The position numbers and the translations under genes are program-made. The notes beneath the pieces were generated by a model, which saw only the letters and a list, made by a program, of their open reading frames with translations, was not told the DNA's origin and searched no databases. Shown piece by piece: positions 18,763 to 26,967 of a stretch of DNA of 64,000 bases. Each line of letters begins with the position of its first letter. Within the stretch, counting starts at the first letter, position 1. Origin of the DNA: Arthrobacter sp. Alg241-R88. GTDB taxonomy: Bacteria; Actinomycetota; Actinomycetes; Actinomycetales; Micrococcaceae. Where the stretch lies: assembly GCF_900537115.1 (NCBI RefSeq), contig NZ_UNRG01000001.1, positions 187,121-251,120 of the forward strand, given 5' to 3'.

Positions 18763-19215
18763 TCAGGCCGCCATCCGGCCCCTGCCCTTCCGGTGCCCGC
18801 GGTTCTTCGCCTGGTCCGGAGCACCTGCCTTCGAGCCCAGCAGCACCTGCCCGCCGTCGGGAACCCTGCTGTCCGCGTGCAGGTGCACTCCGTGCTCGAT
18901 GAGGACGCTGGAGCCAATGCGTGAATGGCTGCCGATGTGCACCCGGTTTCCGATCACAGCACCCCGGCCTATCCGCACACCATCGCCGATGACCGCCCGG
19001 TCACCGATGGTGGCATCGCGGTCGATCCAGCTGCCGTGGCCGATCCTGCAACCCGAGCCGATCCGGGCGCCGTACTCCACATAGGTCATCGGGCCGATGC
19101 GTGAGCTTTCGGCCGCTGTGGCACCGGGAGCGACGAGGCCGCCACCATTGGCATGGCGGGCGTAGCGGGTAACCTTCCCGGCGTCATCTTCAACTGATAC
19201 AAACTTCGCGTTCAT
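18763..19215 (-). CDS. Hexapeptide-repeat (left-handed beta-helix) protein
   Basis: 150 residues, the middle (~30-115) made of imperfect hexapeptide repeats such as IGDRAVIGDGVRIGRGAVIG, which fold as a left-handed beta-helix found in acyl- and sugar-O-transferases and in gamma-carbonic anhydrases. No CoA-binding or catalytic residues could be assigned and the N- and C-terminal tails are short, so it may be only a scaffold or partial transferase. GAGGGA precedes the ATG. Two GTTAACGGT motifs lie upstream (around 19226-19268). Confidence 0.75.
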   Translation of the reverse strand: MNAKFVSVEDDAGKVTRYARHANGGGLVAPGATAAESSRIGPMTYVEYGARIGSGCRIGHGSWIDRDATIGDRAVIGDGVRIGRGAVIGNRVHIGSHSRIGSSVLIEHGVHLHADSRVPDGGQVLLGSKAGAPDQAKNRGHRKGRGRMAA

Positions 19216-19334
19216 TCAATCCCTCGTTAACGGTGGCAGCCTTTTCAGCCGCACATTCAGTTAACGGTTCGGAACTCAAAGGGATTCCCGGGAACCGGGA
19301 CGAGAACGGCAGGCGGCCTCTGAAGCCTGCGCCC

Positions 19335-19994
19335 TCAGGCCACGAGGTTGGCAGCGGCGCTGTCCATGTGCGCGCGGATGGTCTTCCGGGCGAGTGATGC
19401 GTCGCCGGTTTCGATCGCCGCCACGATGTCACGATGCCGGTCGACGCTCATGTTCTTAACGCCCTTTTCCAGGCCGCCGAACATGATGGACATCCGGATG
19501 GACCCTTCCAGGGACTCCCAGGAGTGAAGCAGGGTTTCATTGCCGGTCAAGCGGCAAAGAGTGCGGTGGAAGTTCATGTCGGATTCGATCCGCTCTTCCA
19601 GGGACAAATCCTGGGCTGCTTCCATGACGTCAATGGTCTGGCGCAGGGACTGGATAGCGTGGGCTCGGTCCGGGAGTTCGCAGAGGGTGCGCGCAGCCAA
19701 GGATTCGAGGGCTGCACGTACAGCGAAGATGTCCCGAATTTCCTTTTCATCCAGGTGCCGGACTGACAGCCTGCCGCGGGGGCCTGCGGACAGCAGCCCC
19801 TCCTGTTCAAGCTGGCGCAGAGCCTCGCGGAGCGTTCCCCGGCTGATCTGCAGCATCTCGGAAAGTTCTGTCTCCACCAAATGCCGCCCGGGTGCGAGTT
19901 CACCGCTGGTGATGGCGGTCCTCAGCGCTGAGAGTGCCTGCTCACGCAGGCTCTTCTTTTGCAGTCCCAGCAACGGGGCTGTCAGTCCGGCCAT
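19335..19994 (-). CDS. GntR-family regulator, FCD subfamily
   Basis: 219 residues. Winged helix at ~10-75 (LREQALSALRTAITSGELAP, then LQISRGTLREALRQLEQEGL) and an all-helical FCD ligand domain with the metal-binding pattern (DMNFHRTLCRLTGN and later HRDIVAAIETGD). ATG 19994 is used because the frame further upstream runs through the operator and terminator. A CGACTGTTTACAGTCG palindrome 26 bp upstream recurs in the promoters of the divergent transporter/SDR pair at 23.5 kb, so the protein probably represses itself and that cluster. A small organic or sugar acid is the usual inducer. Confidence 0.92.
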   Translation of the reverse strand: MAGLTAPLLGLQKKSLREQALSALRTAITSGELAPGRHLVETELSEMLQISRGTLREALRQLEQEGLLSAGPRGRLSVRHLDEKEIRDIFAVRAALESLAARTLCELPDRAHAIQSLRQTIDVMEAAQDLSLEERIESDMNFHRTLCRLTGNETLLHSWESLEGSIRMSIMFGGLEKGVKNMSVDRHRDIVAAIETGDASLARKTIRAHMDSAAANLVA

Positions 19995-20019
19995 GGCGTC
20001 TGTCCTCGATGTTGTAAGT

Positions 20020-20035
20020 CGACTGTTTACAGTCG
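20020..20035. promoter_or_regulatory. GntR operator, autoregulatory site
   Basis: CGACTGTTTACAGTCG: perfect 7-bp arms around TT, just upstream of the GntR start. Same core as the three sites at 23460-23545. Confidence 0.7.
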
Positions 20036-20060
20036 GTCGTAGTTTCGATAGTACGGCAGA

Positions 20061-20094
20061 AAGCACGGCACCGGGCAGGACCGGTGCCGTGCTT
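20061..20094 (-). terminator. Terminator after the transketolase operon
   Basis: Perfect 14-bp stem (20061-20074 with 20081-20094), 6-base loop, followed on the - strand by TTTCTG. Separates the transketolase genes from the GntR gene. Confidence 0.75.
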
Positions 20095-20115
20095 CCCACA
20101 TTCGCCGGAGCCGCG

Positions 20116-21135
20116 CTAGCCGAGCTCCGCGAGCACCTTTGCCACGATGCGGTCCACGGCCAAACCGTAGCGGTCGTGGAGGGTGGGCAGCGCCCCGGCG
20201 TCGAGGAACTGGTCCGGCAGTGCCACCGGGACCACGCGCTTGCCAACGCCGGCGGTGACGACGGCGGAGGCCACCGTTTCAAACAAGCCGCCCACCACGG
20301 AGTGGTTTTCCAGCGTCACGGCCAGGCGGTCGGTATTGATCTCGGCCAGGACCGTGGCGGCGTCGAACGGCTTGATGGTGGGGGTGTGCACCACGGCGGC
20401 GTCCACATTGTGTGCCGCGAGGGCCTTGGCTGCCTGGAGGGCGCGCATCGTCATCAGGCCGGAGGAGATAAACACTACATCGTTGCCGCCGCGCAGGACC
20501 TTGGCCTTGCCGAGTTCGAACGTGTAGTCGTACTCGTCCAGGACGGTGGGCACGTTACCGCGCAGCAGGCGCAGGTAGGTTGGCCCGTCACTGGCTGCCA
20601 GCTGCGGGACGGCCTGTTCGATGTCGATAGAGTCGCAGGGGTCCACGATTGTCAGGTTGGGCATGCCGCGGAAAATCGCCATGTCCTCGGTGGCCTGGTG
20701 GCTGGGGCCATAGCCGGTGGTCAGGCCGGGCAGGCCCCCCACAATGTTGACGTTCAGGTTGGGCTCGGCCGCATCCAGGCAGAGGAAGTCGTAGGCGCGG
20801 CGGGCAGCGAACACCGAGTAGGTGGACGCGAACGGCACCAGCCCGGTCTCGGCCAGCCCGGCAGCCGCGCCGAAGAGCAGCTGCTCCGCCATACCCATCT
20901 GGAAGAAGCGCTCCGGGAAGGCTTTGGCGAAGATGTGCATGTCGGTGTACTTGCCCAGGTCCGCGGTGAGGCCAACAATTTTGTCGTTCTCCTGCGCGGC
21001 CTTCACCAGCGCGTGCCCGAACGGCGCGGACGCCGTCTTCTGGTCCGGGTCGGCGAAGGAGGCGATCATCGCCGAGGTTTTCAGCTTTGGCTTGGCGGCT
21101 GTTGTTGTATCGGGGGCCTCGGTAGTGGTGCTCAT
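20116..21135 (-). CDS. Transketolase, C-terminal subunit
   Basis: 339 residues covering the pyrimidine-binding and C-terminal domains of a two-subunit transketolase. The cofactor-activating glutamate lies in FQMGMAEQLLFGAAAGLA; the segment GPSHQATEDMAIFRGMPN and the C-terminal LENHSVVGGLFETVASAVV are typical. Start ATG overlaps the stop of the N-terminal subunit by 4 bp. Split transketolases often act in peripheral sugar pathways rather than the central pentose cycle. Here it sits with a transporter and SDR, suggesting cleavage of a ketose made by the dehydrogenase. Confidence 0.94.
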   Translation of the reverse strand: MSTTTEAPDTTTAAKPKLKTSAMIASFADPDQKTASAPFGHALVKAAQENDKIVGLTADLGKYTDMHIFAKAFPERFFQMGMAEQLLFGAAAGLAETGLVPFASTYSVFAARRAYDFLCLDAAEPNLNVNIVGGLPGLTTGYGPSHQATEDMAIFRGMPNLTIVDPCDSIDIEQAVPQLAASDGPTYLRLLRGNVPTVLDEYDYTFELGKAKVLRGGNDVVFISSGLMTMRALQAAKALAAHNVDAAVVHTPTIKPFDAATVLAEINTDRLAVTLENHSVVGGLFETVASAVVTAGVGKRVVPVALPDQFLDAGALPTLHDRYGLAVDRIVAKVLAELG

Positions 21136-22076
21136 GCTGAAGCCTTTCCTTCGTAGCCTGCGGTCAGTTGCTCGCGGCAGGTCTGCCATTCGTGTTCTTC
21201 GATGCGCATGAAGTGCGCCTTTTCGCGGTTCTCCAGCAGGGGAACGCCCCGGCCTACCTTCGTGTCGCAGAGGATCACGGAAGGACGTCCGACGGCGGCG
21301 GCCTGGGCCGCTGCGTTGTCGAACGCTTCCAGCAGGGCGGCGACGTCGTTCCCGTCCACGCGCTGCGTGTACCAGCCGAAGGATTCCCACTTTTCCGTGA
21401 CCGGCTCGGTGCGCAGCACGGTGTCTGTCTTGCCGTCGGCCTGCAGGGCGTTGATGTCCACCATGGCGGTCAGGTTGCCCAGCTGGTGGTGGTGGGCGCC
21501 CATGGCCGCCTCCCAGGTAGAGCCCTCGTCCAGTTCTCCGTCGGAGAGGAAGTTGAATACCCGGGCGCTGGAGCCCTGGAACCGCAGGCCCAGGGCCATA
21601 CCGACGGCGATGGTCAGGCCGTGGCCCAGGGAACCGCCGGAAATTTCCATGCCGGGGGTGTAGGTGGACATTCCGGACATCGGCAGCCGCGAATCGTCGG
21701 AGCCGTAGGTTTCCAGTTCTTCCACCGGGACAGTCCCGGCTTCGGCGAGGGCTGCGTAGTGGCCGATCGCGTAGTGGCCGGTGGAGAGCAGGAACCGGTC
21801 CCGCGCCTCCCAGTGCGGATCCTCGGCCTTGAAGCGCAGCTGGTCGCCGTACACGGTGGCGAGCATGTCCGCAGCGCCGAGGGCCTGGCCCACATAGCCT
21901 TGGCCCTGGACCTCGCCCATGTTCAGGGCGTGGTGCCGGATGCGGTAGGCAGCAGCGCTGATCTTGACGATGCGGTCCTGCGCGACGCCGGTGGCCACCT
22001 GCCTTTCGTCGGCCGAGAACTGGACAGTATCTGTTGCCATTGCTTGCTCCGTGTTTGTTTCGTGTGTGGCAGTCAT
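21132..22076 (-). CDS. Transketolase, N-terminal subunit
   Basis: 314 residues with the thiamine-diphosphate-binding domain: FNFLSDGELDEGSTWEAAMG and VDINALQADG form the ThDP motif, preceded by MEISGGSLGHGL. The canonical first Gly of the GDG motif is Ser here (SDGE), an acceptable variant. Its ATG shares a base with the transporter's TAA (TAATG), so transporter, N-subunit and C-subunit are co-translated. The start at 22076 is followed by a second in-frame ATG at 22040 (MATDTVQFSADE). Confidence 0.94.
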   Translation of the reverse strand: MTATHETNTEQAMATDTVQFSADERQVATGVAQDRIVKISAAAYRIRHHALNMGEVQGQGYVGQALGAADMLATVYGDQLRFKAEDPHWEARDRFLLSTGHYAIGHYAALAEAGTVPVEELETYGSDDSRLPMSGMSTYTPGMEISGGSLGHGLTIAVGMALGLRFQGSSARVFNFLSDGELDEGSTWEAAMGAHHHQLGNLTAMVDINALQADGKTDTVLRTEPVTEKWESFGWYTQRVDGNDVAALLEAFDNAAAQAAAVGRPSVILCDTKVGRGVPLLENREKAHFMRIEEHEWQTCREQLTAGYEGKASA

Positions 22077-23413
22077 TAGACGCTCACCGTGTTGGGGGTG
22101 CTTTTAGTGGCCTCGTCAGCCAGCTCGCGCTCCCGCTTGCCCCAGGTTTCCCTGGTGACAATGGCGGCCCAGAGGCCAACGGCGGCGTAAAAGCTGAAGA
22201 GGAGGGCCGGGCCCATCCAGCCCAGGGCCACGAACAGCAGGGTGGTGACGAAGGGGGTGAAGCCGGAGACCATGGCCGAGATCTGGTAGGCCAGCGAGGC
22301 TCCGGAGGAGCGGGTCTTGGCCTGGAACAGCTCCGGGAACCACGGACCCTGTGCGCCGGCAAGCGAGTTCTGGCAGACAGCGTAGGAGATGACGATGGTG
22401 GCAATGACGAAGATGAACAGTCCGGTATTCACCAGCAGGAACATGGGAATGCCGAACAGAGCGGCGAAGGCGCAGGACCAGACGTAGAGGGGCCGGCGGC
22501 CGACCTTGTCGGTGAGGCGGGCCCACGCCATGGTGGCGAAGATTCCAATGAACGAGGCGATGCAGAGGGCCACCAGCGTTTCGGTCTTGTCCGCCAGTTG
22601 CTGCGTGTGGAGGTAGGAAATCATGTAGGTGACGGACACGGCGTAGCCGGCAGTCTCGGCGATCCGCAGGCCGATGCCCCGGACAATGCTCCGCCAGTCC
22701 GTCTTGATGACCTCGATGATGGGGTTCTTGACGATGGAACCGCTGTCCTTGACTTCGTCGAAGACCGGGGACTCGGGCACCTTGGAGCGGATGACGAGCC
22801 CGACAGCGACGAGCACGATGCTGGCCAGGAAGGGAACGCGCCAGGCGAGCTCACCGCCGAGGTTGACGCTCACCAGGAAGACGAGGTTTGCCAGGAGGAG
22901 GCCCACCGGGAAGCCGGCCTGCACGATGCCGGTGTATTTGCCCTTGGACTTCCATGGCGCGTGCTCGTAGCTCATCAGGATGGCGCCGCCCCACTCAGCA
23001 CCGAAGGCCAGGCCCTGGACCACCCGGACGAAGACCAACAGTGCGGGTGCGAGCAGGCCGACCTGCTCGTACGTGGGCAGGAGGCCGATGAGGAACGTGG
23101 CCACGCCCATGAGGATCAGGGAGGCGACCAGGACGGGTTTCCGGCCCACCTTGTCGCCGAGGTGTCCGCCGATGATGCCGCCCAGGGGGCGGGCAGCGAA
23201 GCCGACGCCGAGGGTGGCAAAGGCTGCCAGCGTTCCGGTGACGGGGTCGCCGGTGGGGAAGAACGCCGTCCCGAAGTACAGCGCAGCCGCGGTGCCGAAA
23301 CCGATGAAGTCGTACGTCTCAATCACAGCGCCCACACCGGAGCCAATCGCAACGCGCTTGGCGTCCTTGGTGCCGTGCACGTGGCCGCGCATATTCAGAG
23401 CTTCGTTGCTCAT
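22076..23413 (-). CDS. MHS-family MFS transporter
   Basis: 445-residue proton symporter of the metabolite:H+ symporter type. Twelve hydrophobic stretches; the family signature after helix 2 is GGIIGGHLGDKVGRKPVLVA, and the equivalent half-repeat ARLTDKVGRRPLYVW is present. GAAAGGGAAACC precedes ATG 23413. MHS carriers usually move carboxylates, betaines or related polar acids. First gene of the operon; its promoter region is shared with the divergent SDR and carries three copies of the GntR operator. Confidence 0.93.
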   Translation of the reverse strand: MSNEALNMRGHVHGTKDAKRVAIGSGVGAVIETYDFIGFGTAAALYFGTAFFPTGDPVTGTLAAFATLGVGFAARPLGGIIGGHLGDKVGRKPVLVASLILMGVATFLIGLLPTYEQVGLLAPALLVFVRVVQGLAFGAEWGGAILMSYEHAPWKSKGKYTGIVQAGFPVGLLLANLVFLVSVNLGGELAWRVPFLASIVLVAVGLVIRSKVPESPVFDEVKDSGSIVKNPIIEVIKTDWRSIVRGIGLRIAETAGYAVSVTYMISYLHTQQLADKTETLVALCIASFIGIFATMAWARLTDKVGRRPLYVWSCAFAALFGIPMFLLVNTGLFIFVIATIVISYAVCQNSLAGAQGPWFPELFQAKTRSSGASLAYQISAMVSGFTPFVTTLLFVALGWMGPALLFSFYAAVGLWAAIVTRETWGKRERELADEATKSTPNTVSV

Positions 23414-23459
23414 GGTGGTTTCCCTTTCGATGTGCGGCCCAAGTAAGCATTGCCGCTGT

Positions 23460-23475
23460 CGACTGTTAACAAATG
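23460..23475. promoter_or_regulatory. GntR operator, site near transporter start
   Basis: CGACTGTTAACAAATG: left half matches CGACTGTT exactly, right half is degenerate. Lies 47 bp upstream of the transporter ATG. Confidence 0.5.
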
Positions 23476-23502
23476 ATATAGCAAGCGTGACGGAGATCAT
23501 TA

Positions 23503-23518
23503 GCACTGTCAACAGTCG
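23503..23518. promoter_or_regulatory. GntR operator, central site
   Basis: GCACTGTCAACAGTCG, matching the ACTGTTnACAGT core in reverse orientation. Confidence 0.65.
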
Positions 23519-23529
23519 ACTTGTGAGGT

Positions 23530-23545
23530 TGACTGTTGACAGTAG
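23530..23545. promoter_or_regulatory. GntR operator, SDR-proximal site
   Basis: TGACTGTTGACAGTAG, perfect ACTGT/ACAGT arms, 75 bp before the SDR start. Centre-to-centre distance to the central site is 27 bp. Confidence 0.65.
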
Positions 23546-23619
23546 AGTCCAATAGTGTGGTGCCAGTCACTTTGACTGAGTCTCACCGACGCACTCACTC
23601 ATTGATCCAAGGGAGCATC

Positions 23620-24393
23620 ATGACCACCATCCAGCGCACTGCCGTCCTCACCGGAGCAACTTCGGACCGGGGCATCGGCATCACCACCGCCCGCCGCTAT
23701 GCACGCGAAGGCTGGGGCATCGTCGTCCTGGACCTCGACAGCGAAAAGTCCGCCAAGGTCGCCGCCGAGATCGGCAATGAGTTCAACGTCCCCGCCTTCG
23801 GTCACGAGGTGGACGTTGCCAACGAAGCGTCTGTTGCCGCTGCCCAGGCAGCCGTCGCGGCGGAGGTTGCCGCCGGCAATTTGCCGCCCGTGGGTGCCCT
23901 CGCCAACATCGCAGGTATCACCTCCCCGGTCCCGTTCCTCGAGACCACCCTGGAGCTGTGGCACAAAGTAATGGACGTCAACGCAACAGGCACCTACCTG
24001 GTGACGAAGGCCTTCCTCCCGGACATGATCGACAACGGCTGGGGCCGGATCGTCAACATGTCCTCCGTCTCGGCCCAGCGCGGCGGGGGAGTGTTCGGGA
24101 AAGTCCCGTACTCAGCAGCCAAGGCCGCCATCCTGGGGTTCACCAAGGCCCTCGCCCGCGAACTCGGCACCACCGGCGTCACTGTCAACGCAATCACCCC
24201 GGGTGCCGTGGACACCAACATCCGCGTAGGGAGCACCGAAGAGCAGGAAGCCGCCATCAACGCCGGAATTCCGCTGGGCCGCAACGCCACCACGGAAGAA
24301 GTGGCGGCCGTCATTACCTTCCTGTCCTCGGAGGACTCGGCCTACCTCACCGGCACAACCATCGACATCAACGGCGGAAGCCACCTCCACTAA
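23620..24393 (+). CDS. Short-chain dehydrogenase/reductase
   Basis: 257-residue classical SDR. Cofactor motif TGATSDRGIG, NAG-type segment LANIAGI, catalytic Ser in VNMSSVSAQ and YSAAK (Tyr/Lys) are all present, with C-terminal YLTGTTIDINGGS. GGGAGC precedes ATG 23620; the frame upstream crosses the operators. It is divergent from the transporter/transketolase operon and shares its operators, so it likely oxidises a polyol, sugar acid or hydroxy acid whose product the transketolase cleaves. The actual substrate is unknown. Confidence 0.94.
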   Translation: MTTIQRTAVLTGATSDRGIGITTARRYAREGWGIVVLDLDSEKSAKVAAEIGNEFNVPAFGHEVDVANEASVAAAQAAVAAEVAAGNLPPVGALANIAGITSPVPFLETTLELWHKVMDVNATGTYLVTKAFLPDMIDNGWGRIVNMSSVSAQRGGGVFGKVPYSAAKAAILGFTKALARELGTTGVTVNAITPGAVDTNIRVGSTEEQEAAINAGIPLGRNATTEEVAAVITFLSSEDSAYLTGTTIDINGGSHLH

Positions 24394-24426
24394 ACGCAGC
24401 AGCGGCAAAGCCTGGTTGGAGAACGG

Positions 24427-24723
24427 GTGGATTGGGGCAGCGCGATGAAGCCGTATCGCTACCATGACTGGAGTCGGCTGATCGGAACACCGGTGGAGGT
24501 CCGCAGGGATTTCGAAATTGTGCGCGCCGGCGTTGTGGACGATGCCATGGCGGATTCGTCTGCCTTGTGGCTGGCTGCCGACGCAGGAGGAGGCAGGGCC
24601 CTTTATGCTGCCGCAGAGGGTTACGAGGTGTGGATTCGGCCCATGGAGCTTGGCGGGAAGCTCTGCTTCAAAATGGCGGCGGCGCAACTCTCAGGGCCGC
24701 GGCAAGGAAGCAGGTCCTGGTAG
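24427..24723 (+). CDS. Conserved-looking hypothetical protein
   Basis: 98 residues, beta-rich, with YHDWSRLIGTPVEVRRDF and AEGYEVWIRPMELGGKLCFK; pattern resembles small SH3-like actinobacterial proteins of unknown function. GTG 24427 has GGAGAA 7 bases upstream; ATG 24445 is an alternative. No membrane segment or known motif. Confidence 0.65.
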   Translation: MDWGSAMKPYRYHDWSRLIGTPVEVRRDFEIVRAGVVDDAMADSSALWLAADAGGGRALYAAAEGYEVWIRPMELGGKLCFKMAAAQLSGPRQGSRSW

Positions 24724-24775
24724 ACAGGCTTGTGAAGGGGTGGGCTTCCCGCCACGCGGTTCCTACACTGGGGTG

Positions 24776-25216
24776 ATGATTACAGTCACCGGAAGTGTGG
24801 AAACCAAGCTGCCCGCCGAGCAGGCCTTTGCCTACATGCGGGAGTTCGAAAACACGAGCGAGTGGGACCCCAGCACCCCGGTGATGGACAAGCTGACCCC
24901 AGGGCCCGTTGCTCTGGGGCACAGGTACCACGCCGAATCGGAGTTCCGGGGCAAACGCCAGACCCTTGAATACGAGGTCATCGAGCTGACGGAGAACCAC
25001 ATCAAGCTGCGCGGCGAGAACAAAACGGTCACGGCTTTCGACTCGATCGACGTGAGCTCCAATGGTGCGGGTTCGGTGGTCAAATACACGGCGGAGTTCA
25101 GCATCAAGGGCCCGGCCAAGATCATCCAGCCGCTGCTGAAGCCGGCCTTCATGTCGCTGCGCGACCCCGCGCTGAACGGGATCAGGGACACGCTCAACTC
25201 CCGCGCCGGAGAATAA
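24776..25216 (+). CDS. SRPBCC-family (START-like) protein
   Basis: 146-residue helix-grip fold protein (polyketide cyclase/dehydrase-like). N-terminal VTGSVETKLPAEQAFAYMRE and FENTSEWDPST are the usual first strand and helix, followed by the beta-grip (YEVIELTENHIKLRGENKTV). These proteins bind hydrophobic ligands in an internal cavity; ligand unknown. A GTG three bases upstream is an alternative start. Convergent with the next SDR; imperfect hairpin 25221-25268 lies at the junction. Confidence 0.85.
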   Translation: MITVTGSVETKLPAEQAFAYMREFENTSEWDPSTPVMDKLTPGPVALGHRYHAESEFRGKRQTLEYEVIELTENHIKLRGENKTVTAFDSIDVSSNGAGSVVKYTAEFSIKGPAKIIQPLLKPAFMSLRDPALNGIRDTLNSRAGE

Positions 25217-25220
25217 CCAG

Positions 25221-25268
25221 AGCGCCCCGGCGATGAACGGAGCCTGTCAGTCGCCGGAGGGGAGCGCT
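25221..25268. terminator. Imperfect convergent hairpin
   Basis: AGCGCCCCGGCGA (25221-25233) pairs with TCGCCGGAGGGGAGCGCT (25251-25268) with bulges; overlaps the last codon of the SDR gene. Possible bidirectional terminator. Confidence 0.35.
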
Positions 25269-26160
25269 ACAGTCCCGTAAGGCGGGAGCATGCCTGCCAT
25301 AAACGCCTGCGGGCTTCGGGATCCGAGCCCATGCCCGGCGTCGGGAGTTCCTTCCGCTTGGCCCAAAGCTTCCCGGAAACCTTCGCTGTTTCCGGTGCGG
25401 TGGCAAGCCAGACCGCCGTGTCTGCCGCCTTTTCGGCGGGGGCACCGAAGATATTGGTGACCCAGCGGAACGGGCCCCCGACGTCCTGCAGCAGTGCCGT
25501 GTTCTTGACGAGGCCGGGATGCACGGCGTTTGCCACCACTCCCGTGCCGCGCAGGCGCTCGCCAAACTCCTGCGTCAGGAGGACGCGGGCAAGCATTGTG
25601 GGCGGTGTGGAGCGAAGGTAGCTGTAATTGCCCTTTGCTGTTTGAAGGTCGTCGAAGTTAAGTGTGGTGTTGCCATACCTTGAAGCAACGTTCACGATTC
25701 GTGCCGGAGAGGCCGCCGGACCAGGCGTGCCTGCGGTTCCCGCGTTTGCCTTTCCTTCACGCGCGGCGCGCTTGAGTGCGTCGAGCAGCAGATTTGTCAG
25801 CAGGAAGTAGGCCACCACATTCGTAGCGAAGGTCAGTTCCAGCCCGTCCGGAGTAACATGGCGTTCCTTGCGGAAGACGCCTGCGGCGTTGACAAGTACA
25901 TCCAGCCTCTCGTGGCGGGCCAGGACCTCGGACGCCGCCTGCCGGATGGAGGACTGGGACGATAGGTCGCACTCCAGCGGTTCGAGCCTGGCATCCGGAA
26001 CGAGCGCCCTGATGTCCGCCATTGCTGAGTCCGCCCGGGCAGCCGAGCGTCCGACGACCACGACGGCGGCTCCCTGGCGTGCCAGGCCCGTAGCTACGGC
26101 TTTGCCCAGCCCGCCCGTCGCGCCAGTCACCAGCGCCAGGCGCCCATCCATTGATCCCAC
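25267..26160 (-). CDS. SDR-family protein lacking the usual catalytic lysine
   Basis: About 297 residues, retinol-dehydrogenase-like layout. Nucleotide motif TGATGGLGKAVATGL, second-strand DLSSQSS, NAAGVF and the catalytic-Ser strand IVNVASRYG are intact. Where Y-x3-K is expected the sequence reads NYSYLRSTPPTMLARVLL: Tyr is present but no lysine follows at +4. Either spacing differs or the protein is a degenerate SDR. GTG 26160 is preferred (GAGGAGG 5 bases before); ATG 26151 is the alternative. Divergent from a TetR gene with a strong operator between them. Confidence 0.85.
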   Translation of the reverse strand: MGSMDGRLALVTGATGGLGKAVATGLARQGAAVVVVGRSAARADSAMADIRALVPDARLEPLECDLSSQSSIRQAASEVLARHERLDVLVNAAGVFRKERHVTPDGLELTFATNVVAYFLLTNLLLDALKRAAREGKANAGTAGTPGPAASPARIVNVASRYGNTTLNFDDLQTAKGNYSYLRSTPPTMLARVLLTQEFGERLRGTGVVANAVHPGLVKNTALLQDVGGPFRWVTNIFGAPAEKAADTAVWLATAPETAKVSGKLWAKRKELPTPGMGSDPEARRRLWQACSRLTGL

Positions 26161-26322
26161 CGCCGCCTCCTCAGCACCCCGGCCTTCCGCCCTCAGGCAT
26201 AGCTCCTTCGACGGGAACCCAAGAGGTCCGGACCTCAAGACCCAAGACCCCAAGCGCCTTCAGGTTACGCCGTCGCCGGGCCTCTTCCTACTGGCATCCG
26301 GGCAATGTCGAAAGACGTCCTG

Positions 26323-26354
26323 GAGGTGTAGGTAGACTGGTCTACCTACACCTC
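26323..26354. promoter_or_regulatory. TetR operator
   Basis: Perfect 14-bp inverted repeat (26323-26336 and 26341-26354, GAGGTGTAGGTAGA arm) with a CTGG centre, ending 16 bp before the TetR start codon and lying in the SDR/TetR divergent region. Confidence 0.8.
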
Positions 26355-26370
26355 AAAACAAGGAGCGCCA

Positions 26371-26967
26371 GTGACCCCGCCTGATGTGTCTGTGCCGCCA
26401 AGGAAGTCTGCCCGCGAACTCTTGCTGACGGCAGCGGCACGGCTCTTCTACGCCCAAGGGGTCGGAGCCACGGGCATTGATGCCATCACTGCCGCGGCGG
26501 GGGTGGCAAAAAAGAGTCTTTACAACAATTTCGCTTCCAAAGCGGACCTGGTGGGCGCATACCTGGAGTTCCGGCACGAGGAATGGCTTGGCCTCTACCG
26601 GAAGCGCGCGGACCTCGCGCGAGGGCCGAGGGAGCGCGTGCTGGCCATCTTTGACGCCTACCTCGATCATGCCCGCTTTGCATACGAACATGGATTCCGG
26701 GGGTGCGGACTACTCAATGCAGCCGCGGAACTGCCGGCAGGCAGCCCAGGGCGGATGGCGGTACGGCGGCACAAGGAAGAAGTGGAGGACCTCCTCGCCG
26801 CGCATCTGGCGGAGCTGCTCCCGGGCCAGGAAGAACCCCGTAGGAGGCTGGCCAGCCATCTGGCCTTCCTGCTGGAAGGTGCCATGGTCCGCGCAGGACT
26901 CGAGGGTGGGGACGCCCGGCTCCTCCAAGGCCGAACCATTGCCGCGCAGTTGCTGGACGAGCTGTGA
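26371..26967 (+). CDS. TetR-family transcriptional regulator
   Basis: 198 residues. N-terminal helix-turn-helix: ARELLLTAAARLFYAQGVGA, then AITAAAGVAKKSLYNNFASK. C-terminal helical ligand domain contains a CGLLNAAAEL segment. GTG start with AAGGAG 6 bases before. The 14-bp palindrome directly upstream is the obvious autoregulatory site and would also control the divergent SDR. Its last codons overlap the EamA transporter start (GTGA), so the transporter is probably in the same transcript and under the same control. Confidence 0.93.
   Translation: MTPPDVSVPPRKSARELLLTAAARLFYAQGVGATGIDAITAAAGVAKKSLYNNFASKADLVGAYLEFRHEEWLGLYRKRADLARGPRERVLAIFDAYLDHARFAYEHGFRGCGLLNAAAELPAGSPGRMAVRRHKEEVEDLLAAHLAELLPGQEEPRRRLASHLAFLLEGAMVRAGLEGGDARLLQGRTIAAQLLDEL

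Noticed and set aside
20116..22076. Assumption that the split transketolase is the central pentose-phosphate enzyme
   Set aside because: It is co-transcribed with a transporter and shares GntR operators with an SDR, so a peripheral pathway is more likely; central transketolases are usually single-chain with tal/zwf neighbours.
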